In this document: one piece after another, positions 22,177 to 32,599 of the stretch
How the letters are laid out: every line of letters starts with the position of its first letter
Numbering within the stretch: the first letter of the stretch is position 1
Origin: Eudorina sp. 2006-703-Eu-15
Taxonomy: Eukaryota > Chlorophyta > Chlorophyceae > Chlamydomonadales > Volvocaceae
Reading direction: 5' to 3'
DNA: 64,000 nucleotides
Assembly (NCBI GenBank): GCA_003117195.1
Contig: BDSI01000003.1
Span: 1,478,491 to 1,542,490, forward strand
Notes under the pieces: generated by a model
Databases searched by the model: none
The model's input: the letters and a program-made list of their open reading frames with translations, nothing else
What the model was told of the DNA's origin: nothing
Position numbers and translations under genes: made by a program

Positions 22177-24353
22177 TCAGTTCAGACGAATCACCAGCAG
22201 ATCGTAGGCCGCCGGGTCCGCCTCGGCACCCCAGGGCCACAGGCAGTGCGACCGCCCCTTCTCTAACACGGTCAGCACGCGGAACGAGCCACCCCCATGA
22301 CCACTGCCCCGCACAAACTGCCTGAACCACGTCCGCTCCGGCCAGTGTGGGACCACGACTGTCGCCCGCGCGCTGCGATTTAGCCGGTAAGCTGCCTCCA
22401 ACTCGCCGAGCACCTCGCCGATCAAGGTCTTTGGTGGGAAGGCCCACAGCACCTTGCCGGCAAGTTGCGCCGCCTGCCCCAAGACTGAGTTGTCCGGGCT
22501 GAAGAAGGTAGTGCAGCCCGCCTGGGCGTTCAGCCCCAGCACATCGCAGCAGCAGTCGACCGAGGGTGCGTAGACGCCACCCACCAGTGACCGGAACGTA
22601 CGCGGCTTGAGCCGCAGGTTCAGGGCCCGCGCCTGCTCCAGCTGCCGGCTGAGGCGGTCCGCACGCACATTGTCGACCCCGGCGATGTGCTCAGCCCGCA
22701 CTTCAAACTGGTAGCGGATGGCCAGCTCCGCCAGGCTCCGACTGATCTGCCGGCCGTCCTTGACCCGCGTCGACCCGTGATTGATGGCGGCCACCGCCTG
22801 GGTGTTGTCACAACGGACGAGGACGCGGCGGCCAGCCAGTCGGGGCGCCCAGGTCTCGAGGGCGCGGAGAACGGCGGACAGCTCTAGCCACGCGATGTGT
22901 AGGCTGCGCTCGGCTGGGGCCCATACCCCCTGCATTTCGGCTCTGTCCCAAGCAGCTCCAAAGCCGGCGCCACTGGCGTCGGTGAAGATGGTTGCTGCCT
23001 CCGCTCCCGCAAATTCCCCCCTCACCAAGTCCAGGTCGGCCACCGTGCAGCGCTTGACCCCATCCCAGACGGACGAGTCGCTGCGCAGCACGTCCCACCA
23101 GAACTGCAGATCGTCCACGGCGCCGCCATTGAGCCGCAAGGACGGTGGTGGTGGTGACCGCACGGAAAAGAGGCTGTCGTACAGTCCTTGTAGGAAGACG
23201 TTGCCCCAGCGGCACGCCCGTGCCAGGAAGGTTAGGCGCCCCGCCACCGCCTCGACGTCGGAGCGGGGGACCGGACCGACCAGCGCAGCGTCGAGCAGTG
23301 CCCGTACCTCCAATGCGTAGCGGCGGCGTTTGTCCGGCGCAATCCGCATCTCCATCCGGACCGTGTCGAAGAGCATGCCCAGGAACTCCAGCTGCTGCAA
23401 CGGTGTGTCGCGGCCTTTGTCCTTGCTGAGTTTCCACTCCAGCCCCAGCTCAGCGCCCACCTCGTCCAGCACCGCGAACGCGCCCTGCACGTCGGCATGT
23501 GTCGCCCCCATGATCATGAAGTCATCCACATAGACGAAAATCTGTGCCTTGAGGCCCCGCCGGTCGCACTCTCGCTGGAAGATGTCGGCCGCGGCCGTGG
23601 TGAGCTCAACGAAGATGGCGGGGCTCTGGCTCGCACCAAAGGGCAGGCCAACCCACCGCTGCAGCGCTTTGGTGGTGGGGTGTCGGAAGGCCATGAAGCG
23701 GCGGGCGTTGGGGGTCAGCTTGACGTGGTGGAAGCCATTAGCCAGGTCCCGTTTGCCGAGAAACCCCCCCGGGGTAGGTGCTGTAGCAGGGTTGCCAGGT
23801 CTGGCAAAGGGCACGGCAGCTTGACCATGCAATCGTTGACACCGGAGCGGGACGGGTCAGTGATGGGCCGGATGCTGCCGTCGGGCTTGAGCACTACGTG
23901 CAATGGGTTGACGACAGCTGCGAAGGCGTCCTCCGTGCCGTGGCAGTGTGGGTCGTACTGTTCCGTGACACCGCTCCGTAGCAGGGCGTCGAAGTGAGAC
24001 TCCATTTCCGCCATGTGCGGGTGAAGGGACGGGTAGTTTTGGAGGTGGTGAGAGGCCGCAGGGACGGTGTGAAACTGCCAATCGGCCTCGTTGCGTGTGG
24101 CGGGAGTGTTGATCCCATACTTGAGCCACGCGGCGGTGTTGAGCTTGGGGCCGGACAGCCCAAACCAGGGACGGTCCGGCGGGGGCGGCGGCCGCGCCAG
24201 CACGCCGCAGACACCCGCCGTCGCCACCAACGCCGACGCCCGTTCCCCACACCCAGGGTTCTCGACTTCGGCCTCGGCGACCCGCGCCGGCTCGACCACA
24301 GCAGTGTCCCACCTGACACCTGAAGCCAAGGCCACCACCCAAACACAAAACAA
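22177..24353 (-). CDS. DIRS-like reverse transcriptase/RNase H polyprotein with one frameshift
   Basis: Two minus-strand frames make one pol. The upstream frame (24353 to about 23765) carries the RT fingers: AFAAVVNPLHVVLKPDGSIR, then ITDPSRSGVNDCMVKLPCPL. The downstream frame (about 23770-22177) continues with FLGKRDLANGFHHVKLTP and the YVDD active site. RNase H follows (TDASGAGFGAAW, ELSAVLRALE, CDNTQAV, NVRADRLSR). A final region with FFSPDNS, WAFPPKTLIGEVL and VVVPHWPERTWF matches the conserved block between RNase H and recombinase in DIRS elements. The frames meet in a run of seven G on the coding strand near 23764-23770, so a one-base indel (mutation, assembly error or programmed slip) separates them. 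No gag and no in-frame ATG were identified, so the 5' end is incomplete. TOC (Chlamydomonas) and kangaroo (Volvox) are known algal relatives of this class. Confidence 0.85.
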
Positions 24354-24754
24354 ACGCTCCTTAACCCCGAGGAGGGGGCCAGATAACGACAGGCGGCGTA
24401 CCCACCACGCCGGTGAGCGAGCAGCTCCTTTGACCCGGAGTCAGGGCTGCCCTCCATTGGGCTATCCCGCGCGACGCGGGCCTCCTTAAACAAAGGCCTC
24501 CGAATGACGCGAGCACGTCTGTCTGTCCACACTGCTCTAGAGGTCAGAGTACGTTAATCTCGCTAATTTGTAGCGCCAAGGTTCCTCACGTGAAGTGCAA
24601 GGCGCGACGTCTAAACCGGCAACAATTTCCCGCTCAACCCGGCGCGGCTCGCAAGCGGTGGTCACAGTACGGCCCATCCTCTGCCGTACCCCTACCAAAG
24701 CACGGCTGTTAACTCGTCTGCAAACCATATTTTCGGATTAACCTAAAATCTAAT

Positions 24755-24784
24755 GTTTAGGGTGCTTTAGACGTGCGTTTAGAC
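24755..24784. repeat. GTTTAGGGTGC-type repeat (right flank of retroelement)
   Basis: Contains GTTTAGGGTGC and GTGCGTTTAGAC words in the same orientation as the array at 20571-20691. Together they bracket the DIRS-like genes and are candidate split or terminal direct repeats, about 4.1 kb apart. Confidence 0.5.
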
Positions 24785-25291
24785 CTTTCGTCCGGGATCT
24801 CCAGTGTTTTGTACCAAATAATAGGTAAACTGGGCTTCTCGCTGCTTCGCAGGCGTTGTGATGTGCACGCCCCCCAAAACCAAAGAGCAGTACTGTCCTT
24901 GTCATCTTGTCAGACATGTGTCAGACATGTGCCATTGCCAGTAGTGATTAGGAACCAGCAACAGCGATCTCGTAAGACAGGTTCATGTGACAGAGAAGCC
25001 GGGTATGTGCACGGCAGGGAACCTCCGTGCGTCGCCGCTGCTGTACATTGGACATCCTACATAAACTTGAGGCTCGCCTCCTTTTTCACCACAATGATGC
25101 AGGAATAGTTAATCTCTACAAGACCAGCCTCGCTTCGTAATTTCTCCTTATTGCACTCTCGCTTCAGCTGAGGCCCCGAAGCAGCAGTCCCGCCCTGCAT
25201 GTTCTTCTACATACGATGCACTATGTTATATATACATTAAGTAAGGGTAGCTTGCTATGTAATTTCTATACTGGACGCGTTCCGCAGCAAA
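24785..25291. other. Spacer, no gene seen
   Basis: AT-richer sequence between the retroelement and the telomeric tract. The only frame of note (24773-25108, plus) has no motif. Confidence 0.4.
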
Positions 25292-25322
25292 ACTAAACCC
25301 TAAAACCCTAAACCCTAAACCC
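25292..25322. repeat. Interstitial telomeric repeat tract
   Basis: Four consecutive units on this strand, mostly CCCTAAA (Arabidopsis type) with one CCCTAAAA (Chlamydomonas type). Short, but a perfect tandem apart from the unit-length difference. Both telomere types occur among chlamydomonadalean algae. Confidence 0.85.
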
Positions 25323-25624
25323 AACGTCTTGGGTTGGTCCCAGTCGATGGATTTGACCTTGGTGACGGGCAATTGGCGTCCTTGTAAAGGTGAGGTTCCG
25401 GTTATGAGCCGTCCGCGCATTACGTTGGCAGGTTGCCATGGGCTGCCTGTGCAGCCTGCGCTGCCACCCTCACGTTGACAATTACAAGTTTATTCAATTC
25501 TATCGCTAACTTTTGTTTTCAGTAGCACGCTACGGTCACCAGGCGGCCCAACCGGTCAATTGATTTGCGGGTTGTCCTACTGGCGTGCCTTCCGTGTCCC
25601 GAGCGATATCGTAACCACATCAAC

Positions 25625-25857
25625 TAACGTCCCTCCCGCCTCCCTCCCTCGCCTCCCCGCATCGCCACCCTGCAGGTCTATGTCGCACCTGCTCATCCAC
25701 CATGCGCCTTAGCTGGGAACAACGCGCGGCACGGGCCTCAAGGCGAGAGACTTAACCGGTGGGTGATGCAAGACGCCGCGCGTCCTCAACTGTCTTAATA
25801 TGTGCAGTCGTATTCGCGTTCACACCCCCGAGTCAAACGGCAAACCGACAGCAGCAA
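25625..25857. repeat. Partial, diverged copy of the 776-bp satellite
   Basis: Matches the unit portion seen at 9795-10029 (CCCT tract, CTGCAGGTCTATGTCGCACC, ACTTAACCGGTGGGTGATGC and so on) with scattered substitutions and small gaps. It ends abruptly at the start of the 28-bp minisatellite. Confidence 0.93.
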
Positions 25858-25858
25858 C

Positions 25859-25990
25859 AGGGCTGACTTCGGAGCTGGACCGCTGGAGGGCTGACGTCGG
25901 AGCTGGACCTCTCAAGGGCTGGCATCGGAGCTGGACCGCTGAAGGGCTGATGTCGGAGCTGTACCGCTGGACGGCTGACGTCGGAGCTGA
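25859..25990. repeat. Second array of the 28-bp minisatellite, about 4.5 copies
   Basis: Units again begin GAGCTGGACCGCTG and repeat every 28 bp. Here the minisatellite lies right of the satellite fragment, whereas at 8945-9588 it lies left of the satellite. Confidence 0.93.
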
Positions 25991-26684
25991 ACCCAACGCC
26001 TCCTACTCTGCACGACGCTCCAACCCCCCTGACCTTGCCACAGTACGGCGCCACCTCCCCCGACCCCATCTTACTAGCGTCGGCGGCCCCCACCGCAACC
26101 TTGTAACTTACACGTTCATGTCATGCCGGGCCGCCACGCACCAGCGCCGTACCACACGTACGGGCGCCTACTCGTACGCCCACGTTACGGCTGAAACAGA
26201 CACGCAACGCTCTCCATCGCTTCCCCCATGTCCAACACGCTGCTCCGTCCCACGCTTTGCGCCGCATAGCCCGACTGATGCCCCTCGTGCGTGGTGGCAT
26301 CCTATCCACGGCCGGATCAGTGGCGGGGGAGCAACGAACACTGATACTGCCCCGCTGCCGGCCATGCACCCCTTCCCGTCCGCGTCGCGTTACCTCTCGC
26401 CTGCCGTTCTTCCGTACCGTCGCCATCGTGAACTCCCGTACAATCACCCGCGCATAACAGGCGTGCGTCGCGGCCGGGCGTACGTCCCGGCGCGGTGCGC
26501 TACCACCACGGGGTTGCATTCTTTGGCTTTGCCTTGTCCGTGCTTTTTCATCCCGTACGTTGTACGACATCTACGCAGTGCGGCGCCTCGTTCCGGGTCG
26601 AAGAGTATCTTGAGAAGAGGCAGTATGCCTCCGTCCGTCCTCACATGCTGTTCTGAGGACCCGCGGCTGATTTGAAAATGAGGA
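25991..26684. other. Spacer, no gene seen
   Basis: Contains a long open plus-strand frame (part of 25800-26675), but it runs straight out of satellite and minisatellite sequence and has no motif. Treated as non-coding. Confidence 0.4.
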
Positions 26685-26895
26685 GGACCGCCCGCGTCAC
26701 AGACTGCATAACGCCCAACCGCCAACCGCCAACGCTCACGCCTGGCGGGGCCCGAACGCCAACTCAAGGCGACGTCCACGTCCCGACGGTGCCGCCATCT
26801 TCAACGCGAAACTGCGTGCGCTGGACTTCACTGCTCGCCGCCGTCCTCACATGAATGAATGAACTTGAGCGCCATGTCCTTGCCCGCTCCGAACC
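26685..26895 (-). pseudogene. Duplicated 3' end of the DNA 3'-phosphatase gene
   Basis: Closely resembles 33283-33465: the same run of 3'-flanking sequence (accgcccgcgtcacagactg, ctgcgtgcgctggacttcac), then the last codons of the phosphatase-lyase gene read on the minus strand (GKDMALKF). The copy has an extra TGAATGAA just before the stop region, replacing the terminal Met-stop. Only about ten codons of coding sequence are included, so it cannot be functional. Confidence 0.85.
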
Positions 26896-29604
26896 TCGTA
26901 AAGTATTTGGGGATGAGATCGGGACCATTACGGTACCCTTTCGGGGACATTACAGATCCCTTTATTACAGATATCGGAGCTGTCGTCGACGATACAAGCC
27001 GGGCCTGTACATTGCGCGGGCGGCTGCATGCGCTGACCGCACCGCACCGCATCGAGAGCCGTTTCGTTCGGGCTTCCGGCGAGAGACATGGCCGCTGGTC
27101 CGTTTGGCCGCCCCTCCTCCCCAATGGGCGCCACAAAGGAAGGCCACAGCATTGACCTTTCCGGGAAGAACAGGCCCCGAATGATCCGCCCCAAGGAGAG
27201 AGCCTCCGCAAGCTGGGTTCGCTGCACACCCGCTGCACACCCACCCGCCCGGCCCAGCCCAGCCCAGCCCTGCCTTGGCCCCTACATCACACCCCGTCAG
27301 CCAGCAGCCCAGGTCGTACACCGGAGGCACCTCGACATGCAAATGCAACGGTCGAAATTTTTACCGACAGTAGAAGCGATGTGCCGTACCCACCACGTGA
27401 CGTGACCGTCACTACGCACCCACCCAACCACTTCCCGCCTTGATTGGCTGGGCCCCCGCATCCACAACCTAATCCACATCCAAACAATGGCAGCAGTGAT
27501 CAAAATGCAACGAAGACCCGGCGCCGCCTCGGAGCCCCTCCACTTGATGTCAATCCTAGGGACAGCGGCACCTTCCAGCCCTTCCCCTTGGCGCGAAGCC
27601 ATGGCCACCAGCACCATCATCTGCACCACCATTACCCATCATCTGCACCACCATTACCTCCGTCATCGAGCAGCGCAGGGCCACATCGCGAGTGCCTAAC
27701 TGACACAAGCCTGCAACCCCACCAATCACGCTATCGCTTTTGTATCGTACTGCCCCCTGCCTTGATCACTATCGTACAGGAGCCCACAAGGGGCATCAGA
27801 GACGGCAATCGACGAGGTCATGCTGCCGGCTCCCTGCACCGGGCCCGCCCGCCCCGGGAAGACTGTACGGCATCCGCACCCACGAGCTGATCTGCACCGG
27901 CCCAGACCAGGACGCGCAGCACCCTCGCTCATCCCCGTGGGGCAGGCGCAGCCAGAACTAGTACGTCCAGCCCCGGCGTCGCGCCCAGCAGCAGAGCCCC
28001 GGCAACCCCGATCCTTCGTTTGGTAAGAGCGGGGAGGAAGGGAGTACTTAGGACTCAAACGGTGCTCGCTTCTCATTTCCCCCAACACCCGCCCTCAACG
28101 TCTGGGCGGAGTGGGAGGTAGCGCACACAGTGTCCCCGGTTCCCTGACCGGCAGACAGACGGACTGACGGACTCTTGACTCTGACTCCATCCGCACATAC
28201 ACGCATCCGAGAATACACACCAAAGCGAAATGAAATGCCCGGTCCCAATTGGGGCCAGCGCCCGGTGGTTCCGGCGGACGTCATCTCAACCCCTTTTTCC
28301 AACCGACAACCGACAACGACCCCAGGTTAAGCCGGCAGGCGGCAGCAAATTGGCAGCTGCCGTCGTACACCGCTGTCCGGCGGGCAACCGCTGGGAGCAA
28401 CAAAATCCTACTTCCTACTAAATATCGATAGGACGACGAGCACGCACAGTCCATTAGACGGGAATGCAGCCAAGCCTAGCCAAGAGGCCTTGCTCTCAGA
28501 AGGAACCAGAAGCCGGAACGTGGGAACGAATAAACATTCTTTCTTCTTCATCTTCTCCTGCCGCCGCAAAGACAGCGAGGGACCCGGCCCTCCACTATGC
28601 GCGCCGTGGGCGGGGGCTTATTCAGGCCATACAAAGGGGGAATCGGGGAATCGGCGGCGCTCTACCAGGAGGGGCGCTCTGCACCCCGACGGCGAATCCT
28701 CGAGTTATGAAGGGAACAAGGGATACAACCAGGGATACCCGGACTGTAAGACCTCCCCCGCGGCTCAAGGCGGCGGCATCGGCGCGTCGCGCCCACTCGG
28801 CACCCGCCCGCCGATTCGAGAGCTCGCAGTTGGAAGGTGGGGGAAGCAACCGTAATCAACCGCCCGAATCACGACGTGAGGTATCTAGATCACGGCAAGG
28901 CGCGAGAATGCCCACGGAATGGAGCGTACCGCAAATACGGATACGGTGCCTTTGAAACACCCCAGTACGGACACCTGCCCGTTCCCAAGATCGCCCGTAC
29001 TCCCGTACATCATCTTGCGCCCCACAACGGCAATACACACCCCACCCCACCCCACCCACCCCTAGTCGCTCAAACCCCCGCTCCATTTGCTCAGGTGGGA
29101 TAGCCTTCTATGTACACCTTGCAATACACTAAAGAAAATTCCCCTTGTAACATTGCTTCCTAAAGAAAATCCGCTGCCGATGGCAATCCATACCCCCATC
29201 AGCACAGCACATCAGCACAGCACGTCAGCACAGCACGGCCGGTGGATTGGCCGTGCACATCCTCTCATGCATCGTCACCGCCATGATATGGATACACATT
29301 TGTACGACCGAGGGGCGGCACTGACCGCGCAATCCGGCCGCACCAGTCTCTGGTTAAGACATCACCTTGCCATCTTCTGGTACGACAGTACGACCGACCG
29401 TGCAGCGCCGCTGCAGCCCGGCCGCATGCAGAGCAGCACGCATCATCGTTTCGGGGCATTCCCCGCCCCGGCCCCACCCCGCCACCCCTCCGGCGGATGA
29501 CTCCGCAGAGCCGGGCCTTCGGACCAGGTCTCCAAGCGCGTACTGGCAACAGCAAGGCACCACGCGGCGTCCCGCCGTACATGCCGTACAAGCTTGCACG
29601 GCAC
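26896..29604. other. Intergenic, no supported gene
   Basis: 2.7 kb of moderately GC-rich sequence. It holds local direct repeats (a catcatctgcaccaccattac doublet near 27615-27660 and CAGCACAGCA words near 29200) but no exon with family motifs. The 3' UTR of the patatin-like gene lies at its right end. Confidence 0.45.
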
Positions 29605-32599
29605 TCACGGCCTGAAGCGCAGGTCCATGTCGGAAGAGTACAGCTCCGCATCCCCGAACCCTCCACGTGGGCCCCGGGGGATGCTGCCGCCGCCGCCGCC
29701 GCCGCCGCCCATCGCGCCCGCCCACTGCCCCTCCAGCTCCCCCGTCGCACCGGCGGCTGCCGCCTCCGCCGCCTCCGCTGACGTCACCACCTCCCGCCCG
29801 CCCGCCAAATCCCAGGCCGCGGCCGCCGCCTCCTCGTCGCCCATCTCCGCCAGCACCTCCGCCACCGTGGGGCCCACCGCCCGCAGCAGCGCGGCGCGCC
29901 CGACCTCGCAGGCCGCGCGCAGCGTGGGCGGGTCGCGGCACAGCGGGTGGCAGCCCGCGGTGTTCTCCGGGAAGAGCGGGAGCACGTAGGCGCCCTCCGA
30001 GCGCTGAAACTCGAGGGGGCAGCCGTAGTACGACGCCATAAGCTGCTCCTCCTTCAGGTTGGGGTTGGAGAGGTCCAGGGGGGAGTCCGCGACGCGCCAC
30101 GCGTCCCGCATGTACGGCGCGTTGAGCACCGTGGTCTTGACGAGGACCTGCGGTGGCGGGGAGGGAGCACCGGTTGGCGGTTAGCGGTTGGATGTTGGCG
30201 GTGTCAGGTGGTGGTTGGAGGTGGGGTGGGGAGGAGGGTCGCGGTGTGGCGTGGAGGAGGGAACGCAGGTGTGGCTTAAACACATCTTGAACACATCCAG
30301 TCAGCTTGCACGTCCACTGCAACGCCGCCGCCGCCTCACCTCGATGGTGCTCCGCACCCGGTCCCCCCACACGCTCGTCTTCTTGGGCGTCACCGGCCGC
30401 GTACACAGCACCAGCACGTGGGTGCACCCGTCGCGAATGGCGGACGGCAGCGGCACCGGCTCGAACACCGCCGCGTCCACCAGCGTGCGCCCCCGCACCG
30501 TCCGCGGCGGGCCCGCCAGCTGCGGCACCGCGGCGGTGGCCTTGAGCGCCTGCGCCAGCTCCGCGCGGTCCGCGAAGTCGGACAGCAGCACCGGCTGCAG
30601 CGTGTCTAGGCAGGAGGCCACCACCTTGAGCGGCGTGGGCGAGGACAGCACCGCGTCCCAGTCCAGCGGCTTGCTGGTGTTCATGACCTGGGGCGGCGTC
30701 ATGGCAAGGGACGTGCCGCGGGGAGGCGGGTCATGGTGCGGCCGTCCAATCTTTACGGTGCTGAAGACTGGTGTTACATCGGGCCGTTTGGTTGTGATTC
30801 GCTTTCGGGGCGCCGGTTCAGAGCTGGGAGAACAATCAGATGGGCCTCGTGGCAAGAGATACATTGGTAGCTTCATTCTGATGAATATATATATATATAT
30901 ATATATATGTATTCGGGAGTGTTCTGCCATCATCTCTCAGAGTGCTTATCTATATCTCATGGTGCGGCCGTCGAGCAACTCTGTCGGCTGCCGGCCCTCC
31001 GAGCACTGCCACCCCCGGGTCTGCCCCACGGTCGCGGCTCGTCCCACCCCCGCTGGCACTCGGGGGGGGGGCTGATGTAAGTTGAGTAGGCAGCTGCAAC
31101 CCCCGAGTCCGTCCCCGGTGTCCGAACCTCCCCAGGTCCCAGCTCCCGGGTCCGCGTCCCCGGGGCTCCTGCCGAGGTGTGGTCTGACCTGATCGATGAG
31201 GAAGTCGATGTTCATGACCGGTCGGGAGGCGCCCGAGAACAGGTTCCTGCGGCTCGGAGGGGGCAGGGTGCGCGGTGGGTTGGTTGGCAGCAATGCAAAC
31301 AAACGGAGTAACGGACAACGGCCCCTCGAGTCGCGTCGATGCCGCGGATCCGACAGCGCGTGCCAGGAATGGTTCCGCACAGCAGCCGGCCGTTTGGCAC
31401 TCAGCAGCGCAGGGGGGTGTAAGGAATTGGTAGACATTTTTTCAAACTGCGATGCTGCCAGAGCGGCGTTTCGACTGGAGAAATGAAAGCGCAGCGGGGG
31501 GTCACGAAGCAACGAGGCGGTCAGCGACGCGGCCCGTCATGGCCGCGTCATGGCGCTGCACTTCAGTACGACGGACTTGGAATGTACGGTGTACTGCAAT
31601 GTACTCTTTCCCCTCTCACACTGCAATGCACTCTTTCCCCTTCCGCACTCACCGAAAGTCCAGGAAGCAGTTGCCCTGCGTCAGATCTTCGTGGTATATA
31701 CGCAGCCCGTGCTTCTGGCGGGAGAGGTAGTAGGTCGCGTTGATGGCGCCCGCGGAGGCGCCGTACACCGAATCGAACACATCAGTGAGCCCCAGCTCCA
31801 ACAGCCCCATCAGCATGGCGCCGCTCAAGCAGCCGCGCATGCCGCCGCCCTCCACGACCAGACCCAGCCGGCAGCCGTCCGATCGGGCGCCGGGCTTGCT
31901 GCCGGTGCGCAGCCGCGACGCAATGAGCTGCAGGGTCGGGTGGTCACGGCTGGGCTGCGGGTGCGGCCGCTGGTGGTGGCGCGGGTGCGGGTGTTGGCGC
32001 GACAGGAGGACCGCTGAGGTGGGGGCCGAGGTGGAGGGACGATTGCGTGAGCTGTGGGGGTGGTGGTGCTGATGGTGGTGGTGCTGATGGTGGTGCCGTT
32101 GGCGGGGGTGCTGGTGATTGGCGTGGCTGTGGCTGTTGCTGTGGCCGTGGCCGTGGGCATGGCTGTCCTGCTGGTGCTGGTGCTGTAGCTGCTGCTGCTG
32201 AGACGGGAATTCCTCAGCAACGTCTGGGGCGGATTGGTGGAGAGGGTTTGGGCTGTCGCTGCCGCGGGAGGAGCGGTGAGGACCAGAGTGAGACTGGGAT
32301 GGATGGTGGCCGCGTACTGCGCCCCGGCCCGATGGCGATGTCGGTGCGATGCGCGGCTCCGGAGCAGCGGGCCGCTCATCATGGTCAGAGACTGGAAGGA
32401 TTGGTCGGTCGCTCTCCGATACGGTGGGAGCTGCCGGAGTGCATGACGGAGACGCGGGCCCGGGCGGTGCAGCTCCCGGCACCAGATTGCGCAGCTGCTG
32501 AATGCGTTGTGATATTGGGAAGGCTGCGCTTTTCGCGAGCTTGCGAATGCCAGAGTCCGTTGGTTCCTGCTTGCAGTGAACGGGAGTCGCGGCCCGATG
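29605..32599 (-). CDS. Patatin-like phospholipase / acyl hydrolase, 5' end unresolved
   Basis: Four minus-strand exons join in phase: 32599(or less)-31653, 31246-31189, 30687-30340 and 30147-29605 (TGA at 29605-29607). The catalytic fold is clear: oxyanion loop GLVVEGGGMRG, nucleophile elbow YGASAG (GxSxG), and the catalytic Asp in LVDAAVFEPVP, a DAA variant of the usual DGG/DGA. These make a Ser-Asp dyad that hydrolyses acyl esters of membrane lipids. The first exon encodes a long Pro/Ser/Gln-rich leader with an extreme His-rich stretch (about 32010-32170), which could bind metal (inference). That exon is open up to a stop at 32600-32602 without an in-frame ATG, so the true start must be in an upstream exon; CAG at 32567-32569 is one possible acceptor. 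The C-terminal exon has a Gly/Ala-rich segment and ends in MDLRFRP. Intron 1 holds a copy of the dispersed intronic repeat, and intron 2 holds an (AT)n tract. Confidence 0.85.
30885..30908. repeat. (AT)12 microsatellite in patatin intron 2
   Basis: Pure AT dinucleotide run inside intron 30688-31188. Confidence 0.95.
31415..31469 (+). repeat. Dispersed intronic repeat, copy 1
   Basis: Reads ...GGAATTGGTAGACATTTTTT followed by CAAACTGCGATGCTGCCAGA and GCGG. Inside intron 1 of the patatin-like gene. Related copies are at 33595, 44747, 45528 and, inverted, 56401. Confidence 0.75.

Noticed and set aside
22781..23320. Plus-strand genes opposite the retrotransposon
   Set aside because: They are GC-rich antisense shadows of the RT/RNase H frame, with no motifs.
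25800..26675. 291-codon plus-strand protein
   Set aside because: Its first third is satellite and minisatellite sequence and the rest has no recognisable domain.
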